Shown here one piece after another: positions 49,063-57,769 of a stretch of 64,000 nucleotides of DNA. Both the position numbers and the translations under genes were made by a program. Origin of the DNA: CAZTAO01 sp964611645. GTDB taxonomy: Bacteria; Armatimonadota; UBA5829. The stretch's first letter is position 1. Each line of letters opens with the position of its first letter. The notes below the pieces were generated by a model. It searched no databases. It saw only the letters and a list, made by a program, of their open reading frames with translations, and was not told the DNA's origin. The stretch lies in contig CAZTAO010000012.1 of NCBI GenBank assembly GCA_964611645.1, positions 45,668 through 109,667 on the forward strand, in the 5' to 3' direction.

Positions 49063-50796
49063 ATGGAATACACAAAAGGCATGAACATGGCAAAGGCAAC
49101 AGTTCTCATCGGCGCGAAGGGGCCTGCCGACCTGAAGTCCCACGCCAAGGTAATCAACAAGATCCTGCAGATGGATGGGGACAAAGTCGCCCGCGAGCTT
49201 CCGGCGGAGCATCAGCTTCTGGTGGATGGTTGGGGGCGTGATATTTTCCTGCCATCCCTGGTCTATATGCCCGAGAAAGACAGGCTGCTGCTGCGGTTTG
49301 GCTTGAGGGAGATCGCGCGGGACGAGAAGCTGCTGCCGATGCAGGCTCTTCTTATCTCCAGCGATGACCACGGCAAGACCTGGAGCGCGCCAATCGACAG
49401 GCCCACGGTCTGCCCGGAGACAAGCGCCCCGGGTATGGTGCTGAGCTATCTGGGCAACGGGAAACTGCTGGAGGTAGGCGAGGCCACCGGGGAGAACACC
49501 AGGTGGTTCAGTTCGGACTTCGGCGAGACCTGGGGCTACTATCCGGCTGCTCATACATCAAGCGGCTTTGCGTTCTACGTGTGGGACCCCTGCTACTCCG
49601 ACAAAGACCCCAAAACAGGCGAGCCCGTGCGCGTGATGATAGGCGGATACCGCGCGGGGATGGAAAGGCGATTCGACGGCGCGAAGAGGCTGGCGGTTCT
49701 GCCAGAAGAGTGGCATTGGAAGCACGACCCCACGGACAAAGGCATGGCCGAAGAGTGGTTCAAAGACCAATCGACCAGCAACTGGCCACGAATGATGCGG
49801 ATCGACCGGCATTGGACCATGCAGGGCGAACCGGGCGGCGTGGGCTGGTACGCGGTGGATTTCGAGATAACGGACACGGGCGGCGCGCCAGTGATGATCC
49901 TCTTCGGCTCTGTGGACGGCATCTGCGACGTCTTTATCGATGGCGAAAAGGTCGGCGAGCAGAAGCTGCCGCCCGAGATAATGTGGAACAAGCCCTTCCA
50001 TATACCCGTCAGCGCGGGGCTATCGCCCGGCAAGCACACGATGGTTGTGAGGGTTGAGAAGGAGATCAAGTCGGACACGAACGCGGGCATCTGGGGGCCG
50101 GTCCAGATTGTCGATGCGACAGGCTTCGATGACTGTGAAGACAAGCCCAACTGGCCGGAACTGCACGCGCTCATCCAGTTCAGCCACGATGGCGGCAAGA
50201 CCTGGCCGGAGGAGATCGAGCCGCCGAGCTGGAACGGGGCGAATCTGTATGGGGTTAATGAAGTCTCGCTGAGCCGGGCCGCCAATGGCGACGTCATCGC
50301 CGCCTGCCGAGTTCAGCATCCGAAATACTGGCTCGACAATGCCAATGACACTATCGACCACTACTGCGGCCTGGGGACCTCGGTTTCAAAGGACAACGGC
50401 TACACATGGTCGCCGCTCAACATCCTCTATGAGTTCGGCCACATGCACCCAAGCATGGCCCTGATGCCCAACGGCGACATCGTGATGACTTATGTCGAGC
50501 GAATGGGCGCGCTGAAGCCCGAAGACAGGGCACAAGATGAGGACGGCTTTTCCCGGTGGGGAGTCGAGGCAGTAATCAGCCGGGACAACGGCCAGACCTG
50601 GGACCTGGAGCACAAGTACATACTGGCCAGATGGTCCGGCCCGCACCACGCGCAGTCGACTTCCACGGTCCTCCTGCCCGACGGCTCCCTGCTAACAGCC
50701 TTCGGCTCAGGCTACCTCAGCCGCCCGGAGGAGCGAAAGGAAATAGACATAACGCACGAAGTATGCCTGCTGAGATGGAGTCCGGATGGCGAGTAG
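49063..50796 (+). CDS. Sialidase-fold protein with inserted sugar-binding domain
   Basis: A 577-residue beta-propeller of the sialidase/neuraminidase type. At least four Asp boxes (S-x-D-x-G-x-T-W) are seen: SSDDHGKTW, SHDGGKTW, SKDNGYTW and SRDNGQTW. Between the first and second half an extra domain of about 120 residues (HWTMQGEPGGVGWYAVDFEITDTG ... VQIVDATGF) resembles the jellyroll sugar-binding domain of GH2 enzymes and breaks the propeller. The catalytic Arg triad of true sialidases cannot be placed with confidence. There is no signal peptide, so the protein is cytosolic or its start is further upstream. It may be an exo-glycosidase with a different specificity. Confidence 0.75.
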   Translation: MEYTKGMNMAKATVLIGAKGPADLKSHAKVINKILQMDGDKVARELPAEHQLLVDGWGRDIFLPSLVYMPEKDRLLLRFGLREIARDEKLLPMQALLISSDDHGKTWSAPIDRPTVCPETSAPGMVLSYLGNGKLLEVGEATGENTRWFSSDFGETWGYYPAAHTSSGFAFYVWDPCYSDKDPKTGEPVRVMIGGYRAGMERRFDGAKRLAVLPEEWHWKHDPTDKGMAEEWFKDQSTSNWPRMMRIDRHWTMQGEPGGVGWYAVDFEITDTGGAPVMILFGSVDGICDVFIDGEKVGEQKLPPEIMWNKPFHIPVSAGLSPGKHTMVVRVEKEIKSDTNAGIWGPVQIVDATGFDDCEDKPNWPELHALIQFSHDGGKTWPEEIEPPSWNGANLYGVNEVSLSRAANGDVIAACRVQHPKYWLDNANDTIDHYCGLGTSVSKDNGYTWSPLNILYEFGHMHPSMALMPNGDIVMTYVERMGALKPEDRAQDEDGFSRWGVEAVISRDNGQTWDLEHKYILARWSGPHHAQSTSTVLLPDGSLLTAFGSGYLSRPEERKEIDITHEVCLLRWSPDGE

Positions 50797-50814
50797 GTGA
50801 GGGAGCTGGGGAAC

Positions 50815-52194
50815 ATGAACAGGCCGCTATCACACCTGTCTTTGTGTTTGTCTGTGATATTCGCATCACTATCCCTCGCGCAACCGGCCGGGAGTGAGCC
50901 GGGGTCGACCCAAGGAGTGAAAGCCATGAAATCCTCTGATAGCCCGCAAGCCGAGTTGCCGGTTCGGCTGCGGAAGCCGCCGGTCGCCCACCCTGAGCGG
51001 TGGATGACCATCCGGGTCTACGGCAACATACTGTATACCACCGGGGTCTGGGCAAAGGATGGCAAAGTCGATCCTGCGAAGGTCCGTCCTCTCAAGCCCG
51101 AAGACATAGACTCCTGGGCCAAAGACTGCGCGGAACACGGCGCGACCGCCATCTTGTGGCAATCCAACTGCGGCGGCACATCCACCCACCCAAGCCCGGT
51201 GCTGGTGCTCTCGGGCCCGCCTGTCGAGGTGCACAATGACGCCTGGAAAGAGGGTTGGATCACGCTGGGCCAGGACATACGGCGGTTCGACACTCTGGTC
51301 GCCGGTATTGCCGCTGCGCACAAGAATGGCCTGAGGTTCGTGTATTCGCTGTGCCCGTGGGATTTGGTGGGCTCTCCGTATGAGAAAAGCCCGTTCTACC
51401 CCAACCTGTGGATGATGCCGTACGAGGGCGAGGGGTTCCATGGCGTGCCGTGTTATGCCGAAGCTGAGGCTGTGAAGCTGATGCTGAAGCACGTGCGAAG
51501 CGTCCTGGATCGGGGAGTCGACGACCTCGCCATCTCCCCATTCGCCCACACGCAGGGGATGGGAGAGGACAAACCAAGCCTCTACTGCTACAACCCGCCG
51601 GTCAAAGAAGCCTACAAGAAGAAGTACGGCGTCGAGCTGACCCCCGAGACCTTTGACCGCACAAAATGGGACGCTCTCTACGGCGACTTCTTCACCGGCT
51701 TCATGCGCAAGCTCCATCACGAGACCTCGAAGCGAGGCCAGCGGCTAATAGGCTTCACTACCCGCAACGGCAAGTTGGGCTGGGGAGGCAAGGGTGGCAA
51801 GCAATTCTATGACCACAATGTTCTGGGAGCCGCCGAGCCGACAGTCGACCCCGGCTGCGGGATAGAGTTCCAGTATAAGAAATGGGCTGAAGAGGGGATT
51901 GTGGAAGGGCTGCTGGTGGTGGCTCCTCCGGATAATGCTGTGGAGATCGCCGCGGAAGTGCGGGCTTCGACCGGCAAGCCCGTCCTTCTCTGGCAGAACG
52001 CCACCCCCGGCAGCACCGAGGCGCAGTGGGAAGCTTTCAGGCGAGAAGCGACAAAGGTCGGCGCAGGCAAGCTGGACGGCTACGCCCTGCACTCAATGAT
52101 CACAGTAAACTACGGCGACTACCCCGACCACCTGTGGGAGGTATTGCGGGCTGCGGCAGGGAAGGGGAAAGTGACGTTGTCTGCGAGTCCGTAG
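50815..52194 (+). CDS. Secreted GH10-like / DUF4015-type hydrolase
   Basis: A 459-residue exported protein with signal peptide MNRPLSHLSLCLSVIFASLSLAQ. The catalytic domain looks like a TIM barrel: IRVYGNILYTTGV, HGATAILWQSNCGG, GLRFVYSLCPWDLVG, GVDDLAISPFAHTQGMG, QRLIGFTTRNG. The likely acid residues cannot be fixed from sequence alone. The nearest families I can name are GH10-like and the DUF4015 putative glycoside hydrolases. ATG at 50815 chosen for the signal peptide and GGGGA upstream. It follows the sialidase-like gene after 18 nt in the same operon. Confidence 0.6.
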   Translation: MNRPLSHLSLCLSVIFASLSLAQPAGSEPGSTQGVKAMKSSDSPQAELPVRLRKPPVAHPERWMTIRVYGNILYTTGVWAKDGKVDPAKVRPLKPEDIDSWAKDCAEHGATAILWQSNCGGTSTHPSPVLVLSGPPVEVHNDAWKEGWITLGQDIRRFDTLVAGIAAAHKNGLRFVYSLCPWDLVGSPYEKSPFYPNLWMMPYEGEGFHGVPCYAEAEAVKLMLKHVRSVLDRGVDDLAISPFAHTQGMGEDKPSLYCYNPPVKEAYKKKYGVELTPETFDRTKWDALYGDFFTGFMRKLHHETSKRGQRLIGFTTRNGKLGWGGKGGKQFYDHNVLGAAEPTVDPGCGIEFQYKKWAEEGIVEGLLVVAPPDNAVEIAAEVRASTGKPVLLWQNATPGSTEAQWEAFRREATKVGAGKLDGYALHSMITVNYGDYPDHLWEVLRAAAGKGKVTLSASP

Positions 52195-52236
52195 GAAACA
52201 CGTCCGCGCCACACGATCTATACAGGAGGATTAGCC

Positions 52237-53652
52237 ATGAAGCCGATAGGTGTTTGCTCTGTGTTAGTGTTCGCTGTGCTATTTGTGTTGCTCTCCGGGG
52301 CCGCCATGTCCGCCAATGTGCGCGAACTCGGCGCTGTGGGGGATGGAGTTGCCGATGATACCGCGGCCATACAAACGGTCATCGATGCTCTGCCAGTGGG
52401 AGGAGGGAGGGTCTACTTGCCTGCCGGCATATACCTGGTGAAGAAGCTGGCCCTCAAGACCGGCGTCACCCTTCAAGGAGACGGCCCCAGCACTGTTCTG
52501 CTCGCTGCTCAGACGTCGCCATACCTGGTAACATTCGCCAGTGGCACTGCGGAGCGTGTCCGGATCGCTGACCTGACACTCGACGGCAATGCCCCATCTC
52601 AGAAAGACAGTGCTTTTGGCCTCTACCTTCCGCCTGGTTGCGCAGTGAGTGATCTCACGGTAGAACGGGTGCATTTCCGCAACCATCCCGCCCACGCTAT
52701 CGCAATCGGCAAGGCGGACCACCACGGACTGAGATTCAATAAGCTGGATATCGTCAAGCCCGGCGGGAACGGCTTCTGGATCGATGGCGGCGCCGACATC
52801 TCGATCACAGACTGCCGTATCTCCGGGGCCGGGGGCAGCAAGGATGCCCACGGCATCGAGACTACCTACAAGTCCAACGTGGGGAATCTCCTGATAGCGC
52901 ACTGCACCGTCTCAGGCTCCGGCGGGCACAACATTTTCCTTGGAGACACCAGCAATACCAGGATCGAAGACAATATGCTCGACTTCGCCGGGCGAGTCAA
53001 CGATACCATGAGTGGAATCCAGGCCAACCGGGCTTACTCGCCGACTATGGTCGGGCTGGTGATCAGCGGCAATGTCATAGACAACTCCCAGGGCTATGGG
53101 ATCTGCTGTTCGGGGGTGGACGAGTTCATCATCCAGGGCAATCGGCTTCACAGAGGTGGAGACCCGGCCATCGAGATCACAGGAGGTTGCCACGATTGGA
53201 TCATCGCCGATAATACGATCACCGATGTCCCCAGCGTAGCCTTGAGCATCATCGCGGAGCCGGTGGACCAACCGTACAATGCGGTCATTAAAGGCAATGT
53301 GATCAGGCGCAACGGCATGATGGGTATCGCCGTCAGCGCGGGTCAGGAACTGGTCATCAGCGGCAACACGATTCTGAACAACGGCTACATGTTCTCCAAG
53401 GCCGGTGACAAAGCCGATCCGGCGGACTACAGCGGCATCGCGTTGATCAACGCGCGCCACAACGTGATCACGGGAAACCGCGTCGGCAACAACGCCAACT
53501 CACAGACCCAGGCGTTGGGTATAGTGGAGTCACACGGTTCCGACTACAATCTTGTCCAGGGCAACGATCTCATCGGTAACCTGAAGAAGGCTTTGGTGCT
53601 CAAAGGCTCCCACAGCCGAGCAAGCGGGAACCTGGGCGTTTCGGGCAGGTAA
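52237..53652 (+). CDS. Secreted right-handed beta-helix lyase-type protein
   Basis: A 471-residue exported protein with signal peptide MKPIGVCSVLVFAVLFVLLSGAAMSA. It starts with the pectate-lyase-3 / GH28-type segment (VRELGAVGDGVADDTAAIQTVIDALPVGGGRVYLPAGIYLV) and continues as repeated beta-helix turns (NTITDVPSVALSI, GNTILNNGYMF, RHNVITGNRVGNN). It probably cleaves or binds an acidic polysaccharide. The GVADDTAAIQ segment is the best-conserved signature. AGGAGG is 8 nt before the ATG. It closes the glycan locus. Confidence 0.83.
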   Translation: MKPIGVCSVLVFAVLFVLLSGAAMSANVRELGAVGDGVADDTAAIQTVIDALPVGGGRVYLPAGIYLVKKLALKTGVTLQGDGPSTVLLAAQTSPYLVTFASGTAERVRIADLTLDGNAPSQKDSAFGLYLPPGCAVSDLTVERVHFRNHPAHAIAIGKADHHGLRFNKLDIVKPGGNGFWIDGGADISITDCRISGAGGSKDAHGIETTYKSNVGNLLIAHCTVSGSGGHNIFLGDTSNTRIEDNMLDFAGRVNDTMSGIQANRAYSPTMVGLVISGNVIDNSQGYGICCSGVDEFIIQGNRLHRGGDPAIEITGGCHDWIIADNTITDVPSVALSIIAEPVDQPYNAVIKGNVIRRNGMMGIAVSAGQELVISGNTILNNGYMFSKAGDKADPADYSGIALINARHNVITGNRVGNNANSQTQALGIVESHGSDYNLVQGNDLIGNLKKALVLKGSHSRASGNLGVSGR

Positions 53653-53720
53653 GGCAGACAGGACAGAAGCAACGGGGCTCTGCTGGCTCGCCAACAGGTT
53701 GGCCTGGCAATCAGGCGACG

Positions 53721-54215
53721 CTACAGTAGATCGACCAGAAAGAATCCTTCAATGACTGCAGGCACAATCACCCCGAGGACTATCAGCGCGACCCCAAGCG
53801 AGATTCGCCATCCGTTGTTGAGGCGGTTGGCAAGGTTGCCGACCGCCCATGTGCCAAGAACCGCGATGGCTGCTGCAACAGGGGCGACGAGCAACGCCTG
53901 GAGAGGCGGAGCATCTACTGCCTGGTGTGAGAGCATTCCCAGGAGGCCGCCCATCAAAGCTAGAGTGCCGGCGATGTAAAGGAAAACGGGATCACGGTAG
54001 CCGCGCACATTTGTTATCAGACGCCAGCCGAGAATCACCGTCACAAACCCTGCCGACAATAGGATGGGGCCGAGAATGCCTGGGATCACAACGGCCAGAA
54101 ACGCGACCATGGTCTGGAAGACCAGCACCGCGACCATGCCCGAACAGCCTCCGGCGGCGAACTTGATCAATTGGGCCGGAATCAGGTCGTCTTTCTTCTC
54201 TTCATCGTTGCTCAC
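53721..54215 (-). CDS. Small integral membrane protein
   Basis: A 164-residue protein with about five predicted helices (MVAVLVFQTMVAFLAVVIPGILGPIL, ILGWRLI, VFLYIAGTLALMGGLLGM, LLVAPVAAAIAVLGTWAVG, ISLGVALIVLGVIVPAVIEGFFLV). The cytosolic N-terminus is VSNDEEKKDDLIPAQLIKFAAGG. The GTG at 54215, 9 nt after AGGAGG, is preferred to the frame's earlier start at 54302, which lies in a repeat. No known family can be assigned. Confidence 0.65.
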   Translation of the reverse strand: MSNDEEKKDDLIPAQLIKFAAGGCSGMVAVLVFQTMVAFLAVVIPGILGPILLSAGFVTVILGWRLITNVRGYRDPVFLYIAGTLALMGGLLGMLSHQAVDAPPLQALLVAPVAAAIAVLGTWAVGNLANRLNNGWRISLGVALIVLGVIVPAVIEGFFLVDLL

Positions 54216-54239
54216 GGTTGATATCCTCCTGAGCGGGCA

Positions 54240-54290
54240 CACTATCCCGTTCCCATCTGCGACATCTGCGACATCTGCGGATAACCAAGT
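54240..54290. repeat. CATCTGCGA-type short dispersed repeat
   Basis: CATCTGCGA is repeated with a 9-nt period just before a GATAACCAAG word, upstream of the membrane-protein gene. A similar CCATCTGTGCCATCTGCGG occurs at about 40330. Confidence 0.7.
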
Positions 54291-54323
54291 CCCTTCCAAC
54301 ACCTAACACCCAACACCCATCAC

Positions 54324-56288
54324 CTAAACGATAACGCTAGGCCCTACCAGACCGGGGTATGTCATGCCGACATCCGGCACCCGGCCTTCTCTGCCGCTGC
54401 AGCAGGGGAGGCGCTTTTCCTCAAGTTCTTCTATCTTGTCGATCCGGCCTGAGAGGTAGTCTTCCAGCCTCATCGCGGTCGATTCCAGCCTTGCGATGAT
54501 CCCGCCATATCTGCGGTCCAGAGCCTCCCAGCCGTTGGCTTTCCTGGTCGCGAACCAGACCTTGCGGTGCGCCTCGCGCAGCCGCTTCATCTTCAGCACG
54601 ATCTTCGGGAGCACTCTAGACTTCAGTTCCTCGAGTACGGCAGTATCTTTCGCGGCGTATGCATCCAGCAGCCTGATTCCCAGGTCGGCCTTGTCCTGCA
54701 AAACCTCCGCAAGCCTCAGCGCATAGTTCAGGCTCAATTCGGGCGCGCCGTCTTTCTTGAGCGCCTTTCGCAGGTTTCTTGCGAGCTTGAAGTAGTGATC
54801 GCTAAGTGGGATTCCCCGGATCTGCTCATCGCACAGCCCCAGCAGAGGGTCCTGCCAGAGAATGAACTTGCTGGGGTTGGCCAGAACCCACTTCTTGCCG
54901 TCGTTGGCTATCTTCTTGTCCACAGACTCCGGCAGCGGCCAGCCTATCCTGTCCATGTACTCAGCCATCGATTCCAGCCCAGGGGTCTCATCCAGCTTGC
55001 AACCAAGCAGCCAGTCCGACATATCGGTCCCGCAGGAGCCTTTGAAAGTGCGCGCCATGCTCTTGTCGGTAACTTCCGAACTGTAGCCGTTGTCGGCGAA
55101 GTGCTGCAGGCCGGGGAACATAGACATCGGGTCGCACTCCGCGCCGTCGTCGTACCAGGAGGTAGTGATGGCCTCGCGCACTCCTTTCTCCCTGCACGCG
55201 GCCATTCCGGCGTCTACATCCACCCGAGTCCTGGTGAAATTGAGCCACATGCCGTGCCACGTCCATACACCCGGCGCAAAGATAGGCTCCGAGCCAAGCT
55301 TGCGGTGACGGTCGATCCACTCCAGGTAGAACTCTTTGTCGGGGTGGTAGTAGTCCCAATAGATAAGCTGCACATCCTTGGGTATGTCCTTGGCGACTCC
55401 CTTGGGGATGACTGCGTCCCAGTCGTAGTAGTCGTCGTTCTTGGAGCCGAGGCGGAAGTACATGTCGCTCCACATCATCGGCTTCAGTTTGAACTTGCGG
55501 GTGATCTCCACTACCTTGGCCAAGTGCTTGTTCATAATGTCGAAGCGCTTCTTGGGACCGTGAAGCTGCAGGTATCTGCCCAGGCCCAGTCCGTGGGCTT
55601 CGTCCATCCCGATGTGGATCCTCTTGGACCGGTAAGGCTCGCTGGCGGCCTTGACCATTTGCTCGATCAGTTCGTAGGTCCTGGGTTCATCGACCAGCAG
55701 GATGTCGCCGGTGTCTTTGACTGATGTATACTCCGGCCAACGCAGCATCTGGGCGAGGTGACCGAGGGTCTGGATGCAGGGGACCATCTCGATGCCCAGG
55801 GTGTAGGCGTAGTTGTCCAGTTCCTTCTGCTCCGCCTGTGTGTATCTGCCCCGGAGGTAGCCGATGTAGGGCTGGCCCGGGACCTCGTAGGTCTCCTCGG
55901 CGTAGAGCTGGAGCATATTCATCCCCATCAGCGCCATCCGCCGGAGGAGGAGCTTCACAAACCCGACAGTCGCGACCCCGTTCCGCGAGACATCGAGCAT
56001 AAGCCCAAGGGTCTTGAATGAGGCGGTCTCGTAGTGCTGTTTGGGAATATCCCCGGATTCCATAAACCCCCGCAGCAAAGCCAGCGACCGAAGCATCTGG
56101 GGCAGATTGGCCCCGTGTATCTCATAGACGCCGCCCTTGGTCGTGAACCCAGTCTTCCCGTGCGCCAGCTTGAAGCTCAGGTGCAGGGAACTCGCATTCC
56201 CCTTGACCCCGACGGGGAAGTCCTCGGAGATCAACTCCAAAGCGGCAACTACCGCCTCGGAAGTATGTGAACGATCATAGGTGAACAA
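54324..56288 (-). CDS. GH20 beta-N-acetylhexosaminidase-like protein
   Basis: A 654-residue hydrolase. The N-terminal GH20b-like domain (residues about 1-85) leads to a TIM barrel. IHIGMDEAHGLGLG holds the Asp-Glu pair used in substrate-assisted hydrolysis by GH20. LGLMLDVSRNGV and VPCIQTLGHLAQMLRWPEY are further family landmarks. A helical C-terminal domain of about 170 residues follows. The start is TTG at 56288, with GGAGGG 9 nt upstream; no signal peptide is seen, so the enzyme is probably cytosolic. It should release terminal GlcNAc or GalNAc from imported glycan fragments. Confidence 0.85.
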   Translation of the reverse strand: MFTYDRSHTSEAVVAALELISEDFPVGVKGNASSLHLSFKLAHGKTGFTTKGGVYEIHGANLPQMLRSLALLRGFMESGDIPKQHYETASFKTLGLMLDVSRNGVATVGFVKLLLRRMALMGMNMLQLYAEETYEVPGQPYIGYLRGRYTQAEQKELDNYAYTLGIEMVPCIQTLGHLAQMLRWPEYTSVKDTGDILLVDEPRTYELIEQMVKAASEPYRSKRIHIGMDEAHGLGLGRYLQLHGPKKRFDIMNKHLAKVVEITRKFKLKPMMWSDMYFRLGSKNDDYYDWDAVIPKGVAKDIPKDVQLIYWDYYHPDKEFYLEWIDRHRKLGSEPIFAPGVWTWHGMWLNFTRTRVDVDAGMAACREKGVREAITTSWYDDGAECDPMSMFPGLQHFADNGYSSEVTDKSMARTFKGSCGTDMSDWLLGCKLDETPGLESMAEYMDRIGWPLPESVDKKIANDGKKWVLANPSKFILWQDPLLGLCDEQIRGIPLSDHYFKLARNLRKALKKDGAPELSLNYALRLAEVLQDKADLGIRLLDAYAAKDTAVLEELKSRVLPKIVLKMKRLREAHRKVWFATRKANGWEALDRRYGGIIARLESTAMRLEDYLSGRIDKIEELEEKRLPCCSGREGRVPDVGMTYPGLVGPSVIV

Positions 56289-56363
56289 GAAGCCCCACCC
56301 TCCAATAATATAAGTCTGCCCTCAATGATAGCTTCAAGAGGAGATTTTCGGCAAGTGGGGGGA

Positions 56364-56978
56364 TCAGCGCGGCCCGGCGGTCTGAATGCTTACGAGCATG
56401 ATGAGAGCTACCAGACTGGCCACCAGCATCAGCAAGTTCAGCCATGGCCTTATCTCATTCACGCTGCGTCCCGGCTTCATTACCCACGATTGGACTACGG
56501 GGCTGATGGATGTGGCGAGAGCACTGATAAACATGGAAGCGAGCGGTATGATATGGCGCCAGTTCACAGGGTTTTGCCCGGAATTCTGTTCGCCCGCCAG
56601 GTAGCAGAGCCTGGCCCATAGCGCCGCGATAGCAATGACCGCCACCCACTGCACCGGCATCGCCGATCTCTTCAGTTCACTCTCCGGAGGCGCGGAAGGC
56701 TTGAAGCCTGTCTCTGCAATCTGCGTGATGACTTTGTCGACCCCGCCGGATGCGCTGAAGAGAATCTGCGCAGGGTATTCCGGCACGTTGTGGCGAATCC
56801 GCACCCCGGAACCCATGATGGAGCTGTACTTCTCGATGGCGATAACCTGCTCCGGGTAGAACACGTAGTTTCCCAGGATCACCACGTTCAATTCCAGTCG
56901 GTTCATGTCGGCTTTCAGCACGGCCATCGGCCAACTCGCATTCACCAGACTGATCGAAGCCCCACCCCTGATTTCCAT
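56364..56978 (-). CDS. Membrane protein, paralogue 1 of tandem pair
   Basis: A 204-residue protein with a beta-rich N-terminal half (MAVLKADMNRLELNVVILGNYVFYPEQVIAIEKYS, then RIRHNVPEYPAQILF). The C-terminal half has three to four membrane helices (WVAVIAIAALWARLCYL, IIPLASMFISALATSISPVVQ, LLMLVASLVALIML). The next gene upstream is a clear paralogue sharing the RIRHNVPEYPAQILF segment. GGAGG precedes the ATG at 56978. Unknown function; the N-terminal part may be a PH-like or DUF-type sensor at the membrane. Confidence 0.68.
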   Translation of the reverse strand: MEIRGGASISLVNASWPMAVLKADMNRLELNVVILGNYVFYPEQVIAIEKYSSIMGSGVRIRHNVPEYPAQILFSASGGVDKVITQIAETGFKPSAPPESELKRSAMPVQWVAVIAIAALWARLCYLAGEQNSGQNPVNWRHIIPLASMFISALATSISPVVQSWVMKPGRSVNEIRPWLNLLMLVASLVALIMLVSIQTAGPR

Positions 56979-57058
56979 AGCCAGCCGCCTCCACCTGTGC
57001 AAAGGTTAGCAGAGTTGGGGAGTGGGAGTCAATCAGACGATGGCTGCGGCCAGATCGG

Positions 57059-57655
57059 TCACAGAAGGGTAGTCACAGCCATGGCCAGGGTCATTCCACC
57101 CGAGATCAGGGCCAGAAACGTCAGCCACGGCTGAATCTCGGTGACACTGCGGCCAGGCTCCAGTACCCACGACTGCACTCTTGGGCTTATGGAGGTAGCA
57201 AGCGTGGTAATGAAGAGCAGCCCGACAGGCAGGAGATGGTACGGCGTCCAGTCCCCCGGATGCGCAGAATGCGAGTCTGCCAGAGCGAACAGGACATTCC
57301 ACATAACGACGACAGCGATCACAACGGACCATCGCACCGGCATCGCAGATCTTCTCTGGGCGCTTTCGCGAGGCGCGGCGGAGCGGAACCCCGTATCATA
57401 TATCCGCTTCAGCAGATTGTGAGAGCTCAGGGTATAACAGCCAAACAGGATTTGAGCAGGATACTCCGGCACGTTGTGACGAATCCGAATTGCGGGATAC
57501 CAGTACCACGGACATTGTCGTATAGATATCACCTGCTCGGGTGAGAAAGTGTACGTGGCTCCCCATCCGTTCACCACAAGGCAATCCGGAGTAACCGTCA
57601 GTTTGCTCCATCCGTCTCTCATCCAGTTGATCATAGTATAGCCGCGCAGCTCCAA
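57059..57655 (-). CDS. Membrane protein, paralogue 2 of tandem pair
   Basis: A 198-residue paralogue of the downstream gene, with the same 15-residue core RIRHNVPEYPAQILF and similar helices (WSVVIAVVVMWNVLFAL, LLPVGLLFITTLATSIS, LTFLALISGGMTLAMAV). The start is TTG at 57655, five nt after GGAGGA; it aligns with the ATG of paralogue 1 (MELRG against MEIRG), which supports it over an ATG at 57634. A gap of 80 nt separates the two. Confidence 0.68.
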   Translation of the reverse strand: MELRGYTMINWMRDGWSKLTVTPDCLVVNGWGATYTFSPEQVISIRQCPWYWYPAIRIRHNVPEYPAQILFGCYTLSSHNLLKRIYDTGFRSAAPRESAQRRSAMPVRWSVVIAVVVMWNVLFALADSHSAHPGDWTPYHLLPVGLLFITTLATSISPRVQSWVLEPGRSVTEIQPWLTFLALISGGMTLAMAVTTLL

Positions 57656-57769
57656 CGTGCTCCTCCTTACCGGCTTGTTTTCGTTAGCCTATCAGAGTCC
57701 ACTCCGATCCGTCAACGTCACCCCCACCATGCTATACTTATACCGTAATTCCCGTCGGAGGTGGTTCCC

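Noticed and set aside
49075..49570. Antisense frames over the sialidase and AAC(3) genes (up to 406 codons)
   Set aside because: Shadows of supported genes; no motifs or ribosome sites.
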